DNA from: Balanoglossus misakiensis
Lineage: Eukaryota > Hemichordata
Direction of reading: 5' to 3'
NCBI GenBank assembly: GCA_040954595.2
Contig: CM082595.2
Span: 6,944,001 to 7,008,000, forward strand
Length of the DNA stretch: 64,000 nt
Shown: one piece after another, positions 1 to 10,419 of the stretch
How positions within the stretch are numbered: position 1 is the first letter of the stretch
How the letters are laid out: each line of letters begins with the position of its first letter
Position numbers and translations under genes: made by a program
The notes under the pieces: generated by a model
The model's database searches: none
What the model was told of the DNA's origin: nothing
What the model saw: only the letters and a program-made list of their open reading frames with translations

Positions 1-748
1 CGAAACCTCTAGCCCTCTTAGTTAGCCCAGAATTAGGTATGCAAATAATTAATGAGTTAAGCAGGTGTTACAGGTGAGCCTAAAATTGTGCCTTTTTTAT
101 TTTGGTGCCATTGTGCTCACTGACCAATAGACAGTCACTGTACAGGACTATTGCACAGACCAGAATTCCACAATAAGACGTGGACATAGCTTAACCATAG
201 AGGTATAAGTAATGGTATAAATTTCATTAAAAAATTAATATAAAAAAATCGGTTGATTTTTCATATAATTTTTTTTCGCTTAAAATTATTGGCAAATGCT
301 AGGCTACCTGCACACCAAAGTTGGAGTTGATTGGCCCAACAGTTTTTGAGATATGACTGCATATTCATCCAAAATAATATGTGGTCAAGGCTTAACTATG
401 TATAGTATAGGCCGTTGGCTTGGGCGAAAAATATGGAAAATAATACTTAAAAATCTTCTTCTCAAAATTGACAAGGCCTATGGCCTTGACATTTGGCATG
501 TAGAACCCTGACCACATGGTCCAAAAAAGTTGCTAAAAGAATTTTGATATCTCCATGCATATGCTAATAAGGCCGATTTGAAAATTTTGCCCATATATGG
601 TCATCAGGTCACATGACTAATTAAACATTCACAAGGGTACAGCTCAAGCTCTCATAGGCCTGCACCGTTGTGCCAAGTTTCAGATTTGTAGGTTCAGCCG
701 TTTTCAAGATTTACTTGACGAAAAAAACGGCACAAGAAGAAGAAGAAA
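1..748 (+). repeat. Array repeat unit A, 3' part
   Basis: Left-truncated copy of the repeat that fills the first 9.5 kb. It enters inside a 239-bp subrepeat, continues through the AT-rich 3' section (about 240-700) and ends in a (GAA)n tail at about 731-748. The next unit starts immediately after this tail with no hairpin between them. No coding capacity is seen. Confidence 0.85.
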
Positions 749-1985
749 TATAGCTGCAAGCAGCGATGACGGGCCCAAGCTTAAGCTGAAGGTCAAAGGT
801 CATATGTCGTCACCCAAAAGATGGGCAAGAAATTTTGACCCCATACTGGTCCATGTTCAACAAAAATCAAACCTCTAGCCCTATTGGTTAGCCAGGAATA
901 AGGTATGCACATAATTAATGAGTTCAGCAGGTGTTACAGGTGACTTAATAATTTCACTTTTCATTTTCAACCCATCCCTCCAAACGCCAAGACTGTACCT
1001 GCTCTGGATGCTGAGATATGGTTAAGTAGGTCAAAGGTCACCTGAGGTCACCCAAAATTTGGGCAAGAAATTTTGACCCTATACTGGTCCATGTCCCATA
1101 AGAACAAAACCTCTAGCCCTATTAGTTATCCCTGAATTAGGTATGCACATAATTAATGAGATAAGCAGGTGTCACAGGTGACCCCCAATTTTGGCTTTTC
1201 AATTTTAGTCCCAACCCTCCAAACGCCAAGTCTGTACCTGCTCTGAATGCAGAGATATAGGAAAGTAGGTCAAAGGTCACCTGAGGTCACCCAAAATTTG
1301 GGCAAAATTTTTTGACCCCATACTGGTCCATGTTCCACAAGAACAAAACATCTAGCCATATTAGTTAGCCCAAAATTAGGTATGCACATAATTAAAGAGT
1401 TAAGCAGGTGTTACAGGTGAGCCCAAAATTTTGCCTTTTATTTTGGTCCCATTCTGCTCACGGGCCAATAGACAGTCACTGTACAGGACCATTGCATAGA
1501 CGTGGACATAGCGTCATAGCTTAACTATAGAAAGTATAGGCCCTTGGCTGGGTCCAAAAATATGAAAAACTAATAATATTTAAAAGTCTTCTTCTCAAAA
1601 TACACTTGGCCCACGGCCTTGATATTTGGTATGTTGGATACTGACCACATGGTCCAGAAAGTATCCTAACAGAATTTTGATATCTCCATTCATATGCAAA
1701 TTAGGCCCATTTGGAAACTTTGCCCATATATGGTCAACAGGTCACATGACTAATTAAACATTCACAAGGGTACTGTACCAGCTCTCATAGGCCTGCACCA
1801 TTTTCCCAAGTTTGAAATTTGTAGGTTCAGCCGTTTTCAAGATCCTATTGGCCGAAAAAACTACACAAGAAAAAAAAGAAGAAAAACCAGGATAATACCA
1901 ATAGGGCCCAAGCGCAGCATGCGCTTGGGCCCTAAAAACTCCAGTAAAAACAATAGGGCCCAAGCCTGCTGGGCTTGGGCCCTAA
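749..1985 (+). repeat. Array repeat unit B
   Basis: Starts TATAGCTGCAAGCAGC then GATGACGGGCCCAAGC. It holds subrepeats with AGGTCAAAGGTCA at 790, 1028 and 1267, then an AT-rich 3' section and a purine tail near 1870. It ends with two GC-rich hairpins (1904-1932 and 1956-1982), each followed by TAA. Confidence 0.85.
1904..1982. repeat. Terminal hairpin pair (units B/C)
   Basis: Two perfect inverted repeats. The first, 1904-1932, has 13-nt arms around a GCA loop (GGGCCCAAGCGCA). The second, 1956-1982, has 11-nt arms (GGGCCCAAGCC). Each is flanked by TA on both sides and preceded by a CAATA-type spacer. Confidence 0.9.
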
Positions 1986-4072
1986 ATATAGCTGCAAGCA
2001 GCAATAGCGGGCCCAAGCCAACATAGCACATAGCAACATAGCAATAAGCATATCTGCTCTTGATGCCAAGATATGGTAAAGTAGGTCAAAGGTCAACTGA
2101 GGTCATGTTATATTTGGGCAAGAAATGTTTACCCTATACTGGTCCATGTTCAACAAAAACCAAACCTATAGCCCTATTGGTTAGCCTGGAATTAGGTATG
2201 CACATAATTAATGAGATATGCAGGTGTCACAGGTGACCCCCAATTTTGGCCTTTCAATTTTAGTCCCAACCCTCCAAACGCCAATTCTGTACCTGTTCTG
2301 GATGCCAAGATATGGTAAAGTAGGTCAAAGGTCACTTGAGGTCATGCAACATTTGGGCAAGACATTTTGACCCTATACTGGTCCATGTTCAACAAAAACC
2401 AAACCTATAGCCCTATTTGTTAGCCTGGAATTAGGTATGCACATAATTCATTAGTTAAGCAGGTGTTACAGGTGAGCCTAAAATTTTGCCTTTTATTTTG
2501 GTGCCATTGTGCTCACTGACCAATAGATAGTCACTGTACAAGACTATTGCACAGACCAGAATTCCACAATAAGACATGGACATAGCTTAACCATAGAGGT
2601 ATAAGTAAAGGTATAAATTTAATAAAAAAATTAATATAAAAAAATCGGTCGATTTTTCATATTATTTTTTTCCGCTTAAAATTATTGATAAATGCTAGGC
2701 TAGCTGCACACCAAAGTTGGAGATGATCGGCCTAACAGATTTTGAGATATGTATGCTTATTTATCCAAAATAATATGTTGTCATAGCTTAACTATGTAAA
2801 GTATAGGCACATGGCTTGGGCGAAAAATATGAAAAATAATACTTAAAAATCTTCTTCTCAAAATTGACATGGCCTATGGCCTTGACATTTGGCATGTAGA
2901 ACCCTGGCCATGTGGTCAACAAAGCTGACCCCCAGTGTTGCCTTTTCAATTTTAGTCCCAACCCTCCAAACACCAAGTCTGTACCTGCTCTGGATGCAAG
3001 ATATGGTAAAGTAGGTCAAAGGTCACCTGAGGTCATACAAAATTTGGGCAAGACATTTTGACCCTATACTGGTCCATGTTCAACAAAAACCAAACCTATA
3101 GCCCTATTGGTTAGCCTGGAATTAGGTATGCACATAATTAATGAGATATGCAGGTGTCACAGGTGACCCCTATTTTTGCTTTTCAGTTTTTGTCCCAACC
3201 CTACAAACGCCAAGTCTGTACCTGCTCTGGGTGGCGAGATATAGAAAAGTAGGTCAAAGGTCACCTGAGGTCACCCAAAATTTGGGCAAGAAATTTTGAC
3301 CCTATACTGGTCCATGTCCCACAAGAACGAAACCTCTAGCCCTCTTAGTTAGCCCAGAATTAGGTACGCACATAATTAATGAGTTAAGCAGGTGTTACAG
3401 GTGAGCCTAAAATTGTGCCTTTTATTTTGGTGCCATTGTGCTCACTGACCACAAGACAGTCACTGTAATAGAGACCAGAATTCCACAATAAGACATGGAC
3501 ATAGCTTAACCATAGAGGTATAATTAAAGGTATAAATTTCATAAAAAAATTAATATAAAAAAATCAGTCAATTTTTCATACTATTTTTTTTTCACTTAAA
3601 ATTATTGACAAATGCTAGGCTAGCTGCACACCAAAGTTGGAGATGATTGGCCAAACAGATTTTGAGATATGTATGCATATATAGCCATAATAATATGTGG
3701 TCTTAGCTTTACTATGGAAAGTATAGGCCCATGGCTTGGTCAAAAAATATGAAAAATAATACTTAAAAATCTTCTTCTCAAAATTGGCATGGCCAATGTC
3801 CTTGACATTTTGCATGTAGGACACTGACCACATGGTCCGCAAAAGTTGCTAAAATAATTTTGATATCTCCATTCATATGCAAATAAGGCCGATTTGAAAA
3901 ATTTGCCCATATATGGTCATCAGGTCACGTGACTAATTAAACATTCACAATGGTACTGCACTAGCTCTCATTGGCCTGCACCATTGTGCCAAGTTTGAAA
4001 TTGGTAGGTTTAGCAGTTTTCCAGATCTACCTCACCAAAGAAAACGACAGAAGAAGAAGAAGAAGTAGAAGA
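1986..4072 (+). repeat. Array repeat unit C, internally rearranged
   Basis: Starts TATAGCTGCAAGCAGC then AATAGCGGGCCCAAGC. It contains two copies of the AT-rich 3' section, one incomplete (about 2461-2925) that jumps back into a subrepeat at 2926, and one complete (3361-4072). This is the mark of unequal exchange between subrepeats. DR1 motifs lie at 2083, 2322, 3013 and 3251. It ends in a (GAA)n tail without a hairpin. Confidence 0.85.
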
Positions 4073-5575
4073 ATATAGCTGCAAGCAGCAATAGCGGGCC
4101 CAAGCCAACATAGCACATAGCAACATAGCAATAAGCATATCTGCTCTGGATGCCAAGATATGGTAAAGTAGGTCAAAGGTCACCTGAGGTCATGCAAAAT
4201 TTGGGCAAGAAATTTCGACCCTATACTGGTCCATGTTCAACAAAAACCAAACCTATAGCCGTATTAGTTAGCCTGGAATTAGGTATGCACATAATTAATG
4301 AGGTAGGCAGGTGTCACAGGTGACCCCCAATTTTGGCTTTTCAATTTTAGTCCCAACCCTCCAAACGCCAAGTCTGTACCTGCTCTGGATGCCAAGATAT
4401 GGTAAAGTAGGTCAAAGGTCACCTGAGGTCACCCAAAATTTGGGCAAGAAATTTTGACCCTATACTGGTCCATGCCCCACAAGAACGAAACCTATAGCCC
4501 TATTGGTTAGCCTGGAATTAGGTATGCACATAATTAATGAGGTATGCAGGTGTCACAGGTGACCCCAAATTTTGGCTTTTCAATTTTAGTCCTAACCCTC
4601 CAAACGCCAAGTCTGTACCTGCTCTGGATGCCGAGATATAGGAAAGTAGGTCAGAGGTCACCTGAGGTCACCCAAAATTTGGGCAAGAAATTTTGACCCT
4701 ATACTGGTCCATGTCCCACAAGAACGAAACCTCTAGCCCTCTTAGTTAGCCCAGAATTAGGTATGCACATAATTAATGAGTTAAGCAGGTGTTACAGGTG
4801 AGCCTAAAATTGTGCCTTTTATTTTGGTGCCATTGTGCTCACTGACCAATAGACAGTCACTGTACAGGACTATTGCACAGACCAGAATTCCACAATAAGA
4901 CATGGACATAGAGGTATAAGTAAAGGTATAAATTTATTAAAAAAATTAATATAAAAAAATCGGTCGATTTTTCATATTATTTTTTTTCGCTTAAAATTAT
5001 TGACATATGCTAGGCTAGCTGCACACCAAAGTTGGAGATGATTGGCCTAACAGATTTTGAGATATGTATGCATATTTATCCAAAATAGTATGTGGTCATA
5101 GCTTTACTATGGAAAGTATAGGCCCATGGCTTGGTAAAAAAATATGAAAAATAATACTTAAAAATCTTCTTCTCAAAATTGGCATGGCCAATGGCCTTGA
5201 CATTTGGCAAGTAGGACACTGACCACATGGTCCGCAAAAGTTGCTAAAAGAATTTTGATATCTCCATTCATATGCAAATAAGGCCGATTTGGAAATTTTG
5301 CTCATATATGGTCATCAGGTCACGTGACTAATTTAACATTCACAAGGGTACTGCACTAGCTCTCATTGGCCTGCACCATTGTGCCAAGTTTGAAATTGTT
5401 AGGTTTAGCAGTTTTCCAGATCTACCTCGCCAAAGAAAACGACAGAAGAAGAAAAAGAAGAAGAAGTAGAAGAAAAAAGCCAGTAATACCAATAGGGCCC
5501 AAGCCTGCTGGGCTTGGGCCCTAAAAAAAGCCAGTAATACCAATAGGGCACAAGCCTGCTGGGCTTGTGCCCTAA
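4073..5575 (+). repeat. Array repeat unit D
   Basis: Three well-preserved subrepeats begin CTGCTCTGGA at 4141, 4380 and 4619, giving a 239-bp period. DR1 motifs are at 4170 and 4409, and one with a G spacer at 4648. The AT-rich section, (GAA)n tail and two hairpins (5495-5521, 5546-5572) close the unit. Confidence 0.85.
5495..5572. repeat. Terminal hairpin pair (units D/E)
   Basis: The first hairpin (5495-5521) has GGGCCCAAGCC arms. The second (5546-5572) has GGGCACAAGCC on the left and the compensating GGCTTGTGCCC on the right, so pairing is fully kept despite the base change. Unit E begins 3 bases after the closing TAA. Confidence 0.9.
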
Positions 5576-7746
5576 ATATAGCTGCAAGCAGCGATGACGG
5601 GCACAAGCTTAAGCCGAAGGTCAAAGGTCATATGTGGTCACCCAAAATTTGGGCAAAAAGTTTTGACCCCCATACTAGTCCAGGTCCAACAGAAACCTGA
5701 CCTCTAGCCCTATTGGTTTGTCTGAAATTAGAAATGCACATAATTAATGTTGTAAAGTGGAAGACTCCATTAATAGTTCGATCCATCCAAACACAAATGA
5801 TGTACCTGTTCTGGATGTCGAGATATAGCAAAGTAGGTCAAATGTCACCTGAGGTCACCCAAAATTTGGGCAAAATTTTTGACGCCATACTGATCCATGT
5901 CACACAAGAACAAAACCTCTAGCCCTATTGGTTAGCCTGGAATTAGGTATGCACATAATTAATGAGATATGCAGGTGTCACAGGTGACCCCCAATTTTGG
6001 CTTTTCAATTTTAGTCCCAACCCTCCAAACGCCAAGTCTGTGCCTGCTCTGGTTGCCAAGATATGGTAAATTAGGTCAAAGGTCACATGAGGTCACCCAA
6101 AATTTGGGCAAAATTTTTGACGCCATACTGATCCATGTCACACAAGAACAAAACCTCTAGCCCTATTGGTTAGCCTGGAATTAGGTATGCACATAATTAA
6201 TGAGATATGCAGGTGTCACAGGTGACCCCCAATTTTGGCTTTTCAATTGTAGTCCCAACCATGCAAACACCAAGTCTGTACCTGCTCAGGATGCCGAGAT
6301 ATAGGAAAGTAGGTCAAAGGTCACCTAAGGTCACCCAAAATGTGGGCAAGAAATTTTGACCCCATAGTGGTCCATGTCTCACAAGAACAAAACCTCTAGG
6401 CCTATTAGATAGCCCGGAAGATATGGTAAAGTAGGTCAAAGGTCACCTGAGGTCATACAAAATTGTGGCAAGAAATTTTGACTCTATACTGGTCCATGTT
6501 CAACAAAAACCAAACCTTAACCCTATTGGTTAGCCTGGAATAAGCTATGCACATAATTAATGAGATATGCAGGTGACCCCCATTTTGGCTTTTCAATTTT
6601 AGTCCCAACCCTCCAAACGCCAAGTCTGTACCTGCTCTGGATGCCAAGATATGGTAAAGTAGGTCAAAGGTCACCTGAGGTCATACAAAATTTGGGCAAG
6701 AAATTTTGACCCTATACTGGTCCATGTTCAACAAAAAGCAAACCTATAGCCCTATTGGTTAGCTAGGAATTAGGTATGCACATAATTAATGAGATATGCA
6801 GGTGTCACAGGTGACCCCCATTTTGGCTTTTCAGTTTTAGTCCCAACCCTCCAAACGCCAAGTCTGTACCTGCTCTGGATGCCGAGATATAGGAAAGTAG
6901 GTCAAAGGTCACCTGAGGTCACCCAAAATGTGGGCAAAAATGTTTGACCCTATACTGGGCCATGTCCCACAAGAATGAAACCTCTAGCCCTCTTAGTTAG
7001 CCCAGAATTAGGTATGCACATAATTAATGAGTTAAGCAGGTGTTACAGGTGAGCCTAAAATTTTGCCTTTTATTTTGGTGCCATTATGCTCACTGACCAA
7101 TAGACAGTCACTGTACAGGACTATTGCACAGACCAGAATTCCACAATAAGACGTCGACATAGCTTAACCATAGAGGTATAAGTAAAGGTATAAATTTAAT
7201 AAAAAAATTAATATAAAAAAATCTGTCGATTTTTCATATTTTTTTTTTCGCATAAAATTATTGACAAATGCTAGGCTAGCTGCACACCAAAGTTGGAGAT
7301 GATCGGCCGAACAGATTTTGAGATATGTATGCATATTTATCGAAAATAATATGTGGTCATAGCTTTACAATGTAAAGTATAGGCCCATGGCTTGGGCAAA
7401 AAATATGAAAAATAATACTTAAAAATCTTCTTCTCAAAATTGACATGGCCTATGGCCTTGACATTTGGCATGTAGGACACTGACCACATGGTCCGCGAAA
7501 ATCGCTAAAAGAATTTAGATATCTCCATTAATATGCAAATTAGGCCCTTTTGAAAACTTTGCCCATATATGGTCACTAGGTCACGTGACTAATTAAACAT
7601 TCACAAGGGTACTGCACTAGCTCTCATTGGCCTGCACCATTGTGCCAAGTTTGAAATCTGTAGGTTTAGCCGTTTTCCAGATCTAGCTGGCCGAAAAAAC
7701 TACACAAGAAAAAAAAAAAGAAGAAGAAGAAGAAGAAGTAGAAGAA
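5576..7746 (+). repeat. Array repeat unit E
   Basis: Starts TATAGCTGCAAGCAGC then GATGACGGGCACAAGC, a variant that matches the hairpin directly upstream. It holds several subrepeats (DR1 at 5618, 6073, 6311, 6433, 6661, 6899), some truncated, then the AT-rich section and a (GAA)n tail. There is no hairpin before unit F. Its last ~0.9 kb is nearly identical to the last part of unit F. Confidence 0.85.
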
Positions 7747-9500
7747 ATATAGCTGCAAGCAGCAATAGCGGGCCCAAGCGAACATAGCACATAGCAACAT
7801 ACCAATAAGCATATCTGCTCAGGATGCCACGATATGGTAAAGTAGGTCAAAGGTCACCTGAGTTCATGCAAAATTTGGGCAAGAAATTTTGACCCTATAC
7901 TGGTACATGTTCAACAAAAACCAAACCTATAGCCCTATTATTTAGCCTGGAATTAGGTATGCACATAATCAATGAGGTAGGCAGGTATCACAGGTGACCC
8001 CCAATTTTGCCTTTTCAATTTTAGTCCCAACCCTCCAAACGCCAAGTCTGTACCTGCTCTGGATGCCAAGATATGGTAAAGTAGGTCAAAGGTCACCTGA
8101 GGTCATACAAAATTGTGGCAAGAAATTTTGACTCTATACTGGTCCATGTTCAACAAAAACCAAACCTATAGCCCTATTGGTTAGCCTGGAATTAGGTATG
8201 CACATAATTAATGAGATATGCAGGTGTCACAGGTGACCCCCATTTTGGCTTTTCAGTTTTAGTCCCAACCCTCCAAACGCCAAGTCTGTACCTGCTCTGG
8301 ATGCCGAGATATAGGAAAGTAGGTCAAAGGTCACCTGAGGTCACCCAAAATGTGGGCAAAAATTTTTGACCCTATACTGGGCCATGTCCCACAAGAACGA
8401 AACCTCTAGCCCTCTTAGTTAGCCCAGAATTAGGTATGCACATAATTAATGAGTTAAGCAGGTGTTACAGGTGAGCCTAAAATTTTGCCTTTTATTTTGG
8501 TGCCATTATGCTCACTGACCAATAGACAGTCACTGTACAGGACTATTGCACAGACCAGAATTCCACAATAAGACGTGGACATAGCTTAACCATAGAGGTA
8601 TAAGTAAAGGTATAAATTTAATAAAAAAATTAATATAAAAAAATCTGTCGATTTTTCATATTATTTTTTTTCGCATAAAATTATTGACAAATGCTAGGCT
8701 AGCTGCACACCAAAGTTGGAGATGATCGGCCGAACAGATTTTGAGATATGTATGCATATTTATCGAAAATAATATGTGGTCATAGCTTTACTATGTAAAG
8801 TATAGGCCCATGGCTTGGGCGAAAAATATGAAAAATAATACTTAAAAATCTTCTTCTCAAAATTGACATGGCCTATGGCCTTGACATTTGGCATGTAGGA
8901 CACTGACCACATGGTCCGCGAAAATCGCTAAAAGAATTTAGATATCTCCATTAATATGCAAATTAGGCCCTTTTGAAAACTTTGTCCATATATGGTCATC
9001 AGGTCACGTGACTAATTAAACATTCACAAGGGTACTGCACTAGCTCTCATTGGCCTGCACCATTGTGCCAAGTTTGAAATCTGTAGGTTTAGCCGTTTTC
9101 CAGATCTAGCTGGCCGAAAAAACTACACAAGAAAAAAAAAAAGAAGAAGAAGAAGAAGAAGTAGAAGAAAAACCAGGATAATAACAATAGGGCCCAAGCG
9201 CTGCATGCGCTTGGGCCCTAAAAACCAGGATAATAACAATAGGGCCCAAGCGCTGCATGCGCTTGGGCCCTAAAGATGAAAAACCCCAGTAATACCAATA
9301 GGGCACAAGCCTGCTTGGCTTGTGCCCTAAAAACCCAGTAATACCAATAGGGCACAAGCCTGCTTGGCTTGTGCCCTAAAAAGATGAAAAACCCCAGTAA
9401 TACCAATAGGGCACAAGCCTGCTTGGCTTGTGCCCTAAGAAGACAAACTCCAGCAATAACAGAAGGGGACCAAGCGCCTGAGGGCGCTTGGTCCCCTAAA
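7747..9500 (+). repeat. Array repeat unit F with six terminal hairpins
   Basis: Starts TATAGCTGCAAGCAGC then AATAGCGGGCCCAAGC. DR1 motifs lie at 7844, 8083 and 8321. The (GAA)n tail near 9140-9170 is followed by a run of six 50-60 bp hairpin monomers (9190-9496), the longest such run in the window. This marks the right end of the array. Confidence 0.85.
9190..9496. repeat. Six-hairpin terminal array
   Basis: Hairpins at 9190-9218 and 9242-9270 (GGGCCCAAGCGC arms), 9301-9327, 9350-9376 and 9409-9435 (GGGCACAAGCC arms), and 9465-9496 (14-nt arms GGGGACCAAGCGCC). Each variant arm has its exact complement. The spacers are similar (CCAGTAATACCAATA type). Confidence 0.9.
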
Positions 9501-9905
9501 TAGTTCTTATAATATGCTCTTCTGGACGGAATAAGGTATAGATTTAAGCAGGGAATATTTTTAAATCCATAATAATATTGATGATGCTCGTCTGAGTCAC
9601 AATATAATTTGAGAGACCACAGTTGGAACATGAGTAAATGGCGCCAACATTTAAATTGTTGGCGAACACCAGTCGAAAGTTCAATTCCGAAAGAACAAAA
9701 GTTACCTCAAAGTGGCGCCTGAGCAGAAGGATATTGTTTTTATCGCCATACTAGTTGATGTACCGTTACATTACCTTCTACTAAGTTTTAATACAATTAG
9801 TTCGGACTACACGTAGACTGACATATAGACCCAAATAAACAAGTCTCTCCAGACTATGTACATTATTAAATATTCAAGTATACCCACTATAGTTCAGGAG
9901 CTAAA
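9501..9905. other. Non-repeat spacer, no gene seen
   Basis: AT-rich DNA between the array and the next inverted repeat. It holds a short near-palindrome (CGCCAACA...TTGTTGGCG, about 9643-9666) and nothing with coding character. Confidence 0.4.
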
Positions 9906-9917
9906 CCCCAAATTTTG

Positions 9918-10275
9918 GCTTAATTGTGCACTTTGGGATAAAAGCACAAAACTTGGTACAGTTAAGCATTGACTCAAAGCGGACATTTTCCAATATTGAT
10001 CCCAAAAGACAGAGTACCCTCTAGTGGCCAGAAACTGACATTCATACTTTAAAATCGTATTTTGGGATCCATATTGGAAAATGTCCACGATGGGTCAATA
10101 AATAATTATACCAAATTTAATGCTTTTAACCCGAAGTGCACGATTTTAAAGTATGAATGTCTGTTTCTGGCCACTAGAGGGCGCTGTCATTCAGAAAATG
10201 GCCGCCAAGGGTCAATGCATAAATGTACCAAGTGTCATGCTTTTAACCCAAAGTGCACGATTTTTTGGTTAACTG
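9918..10275. repeat. Imperfect inverted repeat with CTCF-like core
   Basis: The left arm (about 9918-10057) is the imperfect reverse complement of the right arm (10141-10275). The spacer (about 10071-10140) is a third, direct copy of part of the right arm. The right arm contains CCACTAGAGGGCGC (10171-10184), which fits the CTCF core consensus CCASYAGRKGGCRS at every position. The left arm has the degraded counterpart on the minus strand (10014-10027, ending GGTAC instead of GGCGC). It is probably a foldback-type mobile element. Confidence 0.65.
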
Positions 10276-10419
10276 CCCCACTACCAGTGCACTCCTTCAC
10301 ATTAAATGTTCAAATCTAATGCAATGATTGTGAAAGTCCTAACTGTGACTTTGTCACTCGGAAAAGAGATCCGTTAATGTTTGGCTTACAATAAATCATC
10401 ATTAGCCTTAGATATTTTG

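Larger units (their letters stand above)
790..8343 (+). promoter_or_regulatory. Clustered DR1 (+DR4) nuclear-receptor half-sites in the array
   Basis: AGGTCAAAGGTCA, a perfect direct repeat of AGGTCA with 1-bp spacing, occurs 18 times here, plus one with a G spacer. In most copies CCTG and a third AGGTCA follow, which makes a DR4. DR1 is the textbook site class for RXR heterodimers and HNF4, and DR4 for TR/LXR-type receptors. The motifs are seen; binding is an inference. They could simply be part of the transposon consensus. Confidence 0.5.

Noticed and set aside
5096-5624. Minus-strand frames with repeated ALLVLLAFF and YWYYW motifs, also at 9106-9631
   Set aside because: Translation of the terminal hairpins and GAA tail of the array repeat.
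9640-9720. TGGCGCC words resembling a tRNA-Lys-type primer binding site
   Set aside because: There is no LTR end next to them and the match is too short. The near-palindrome explains one copy.
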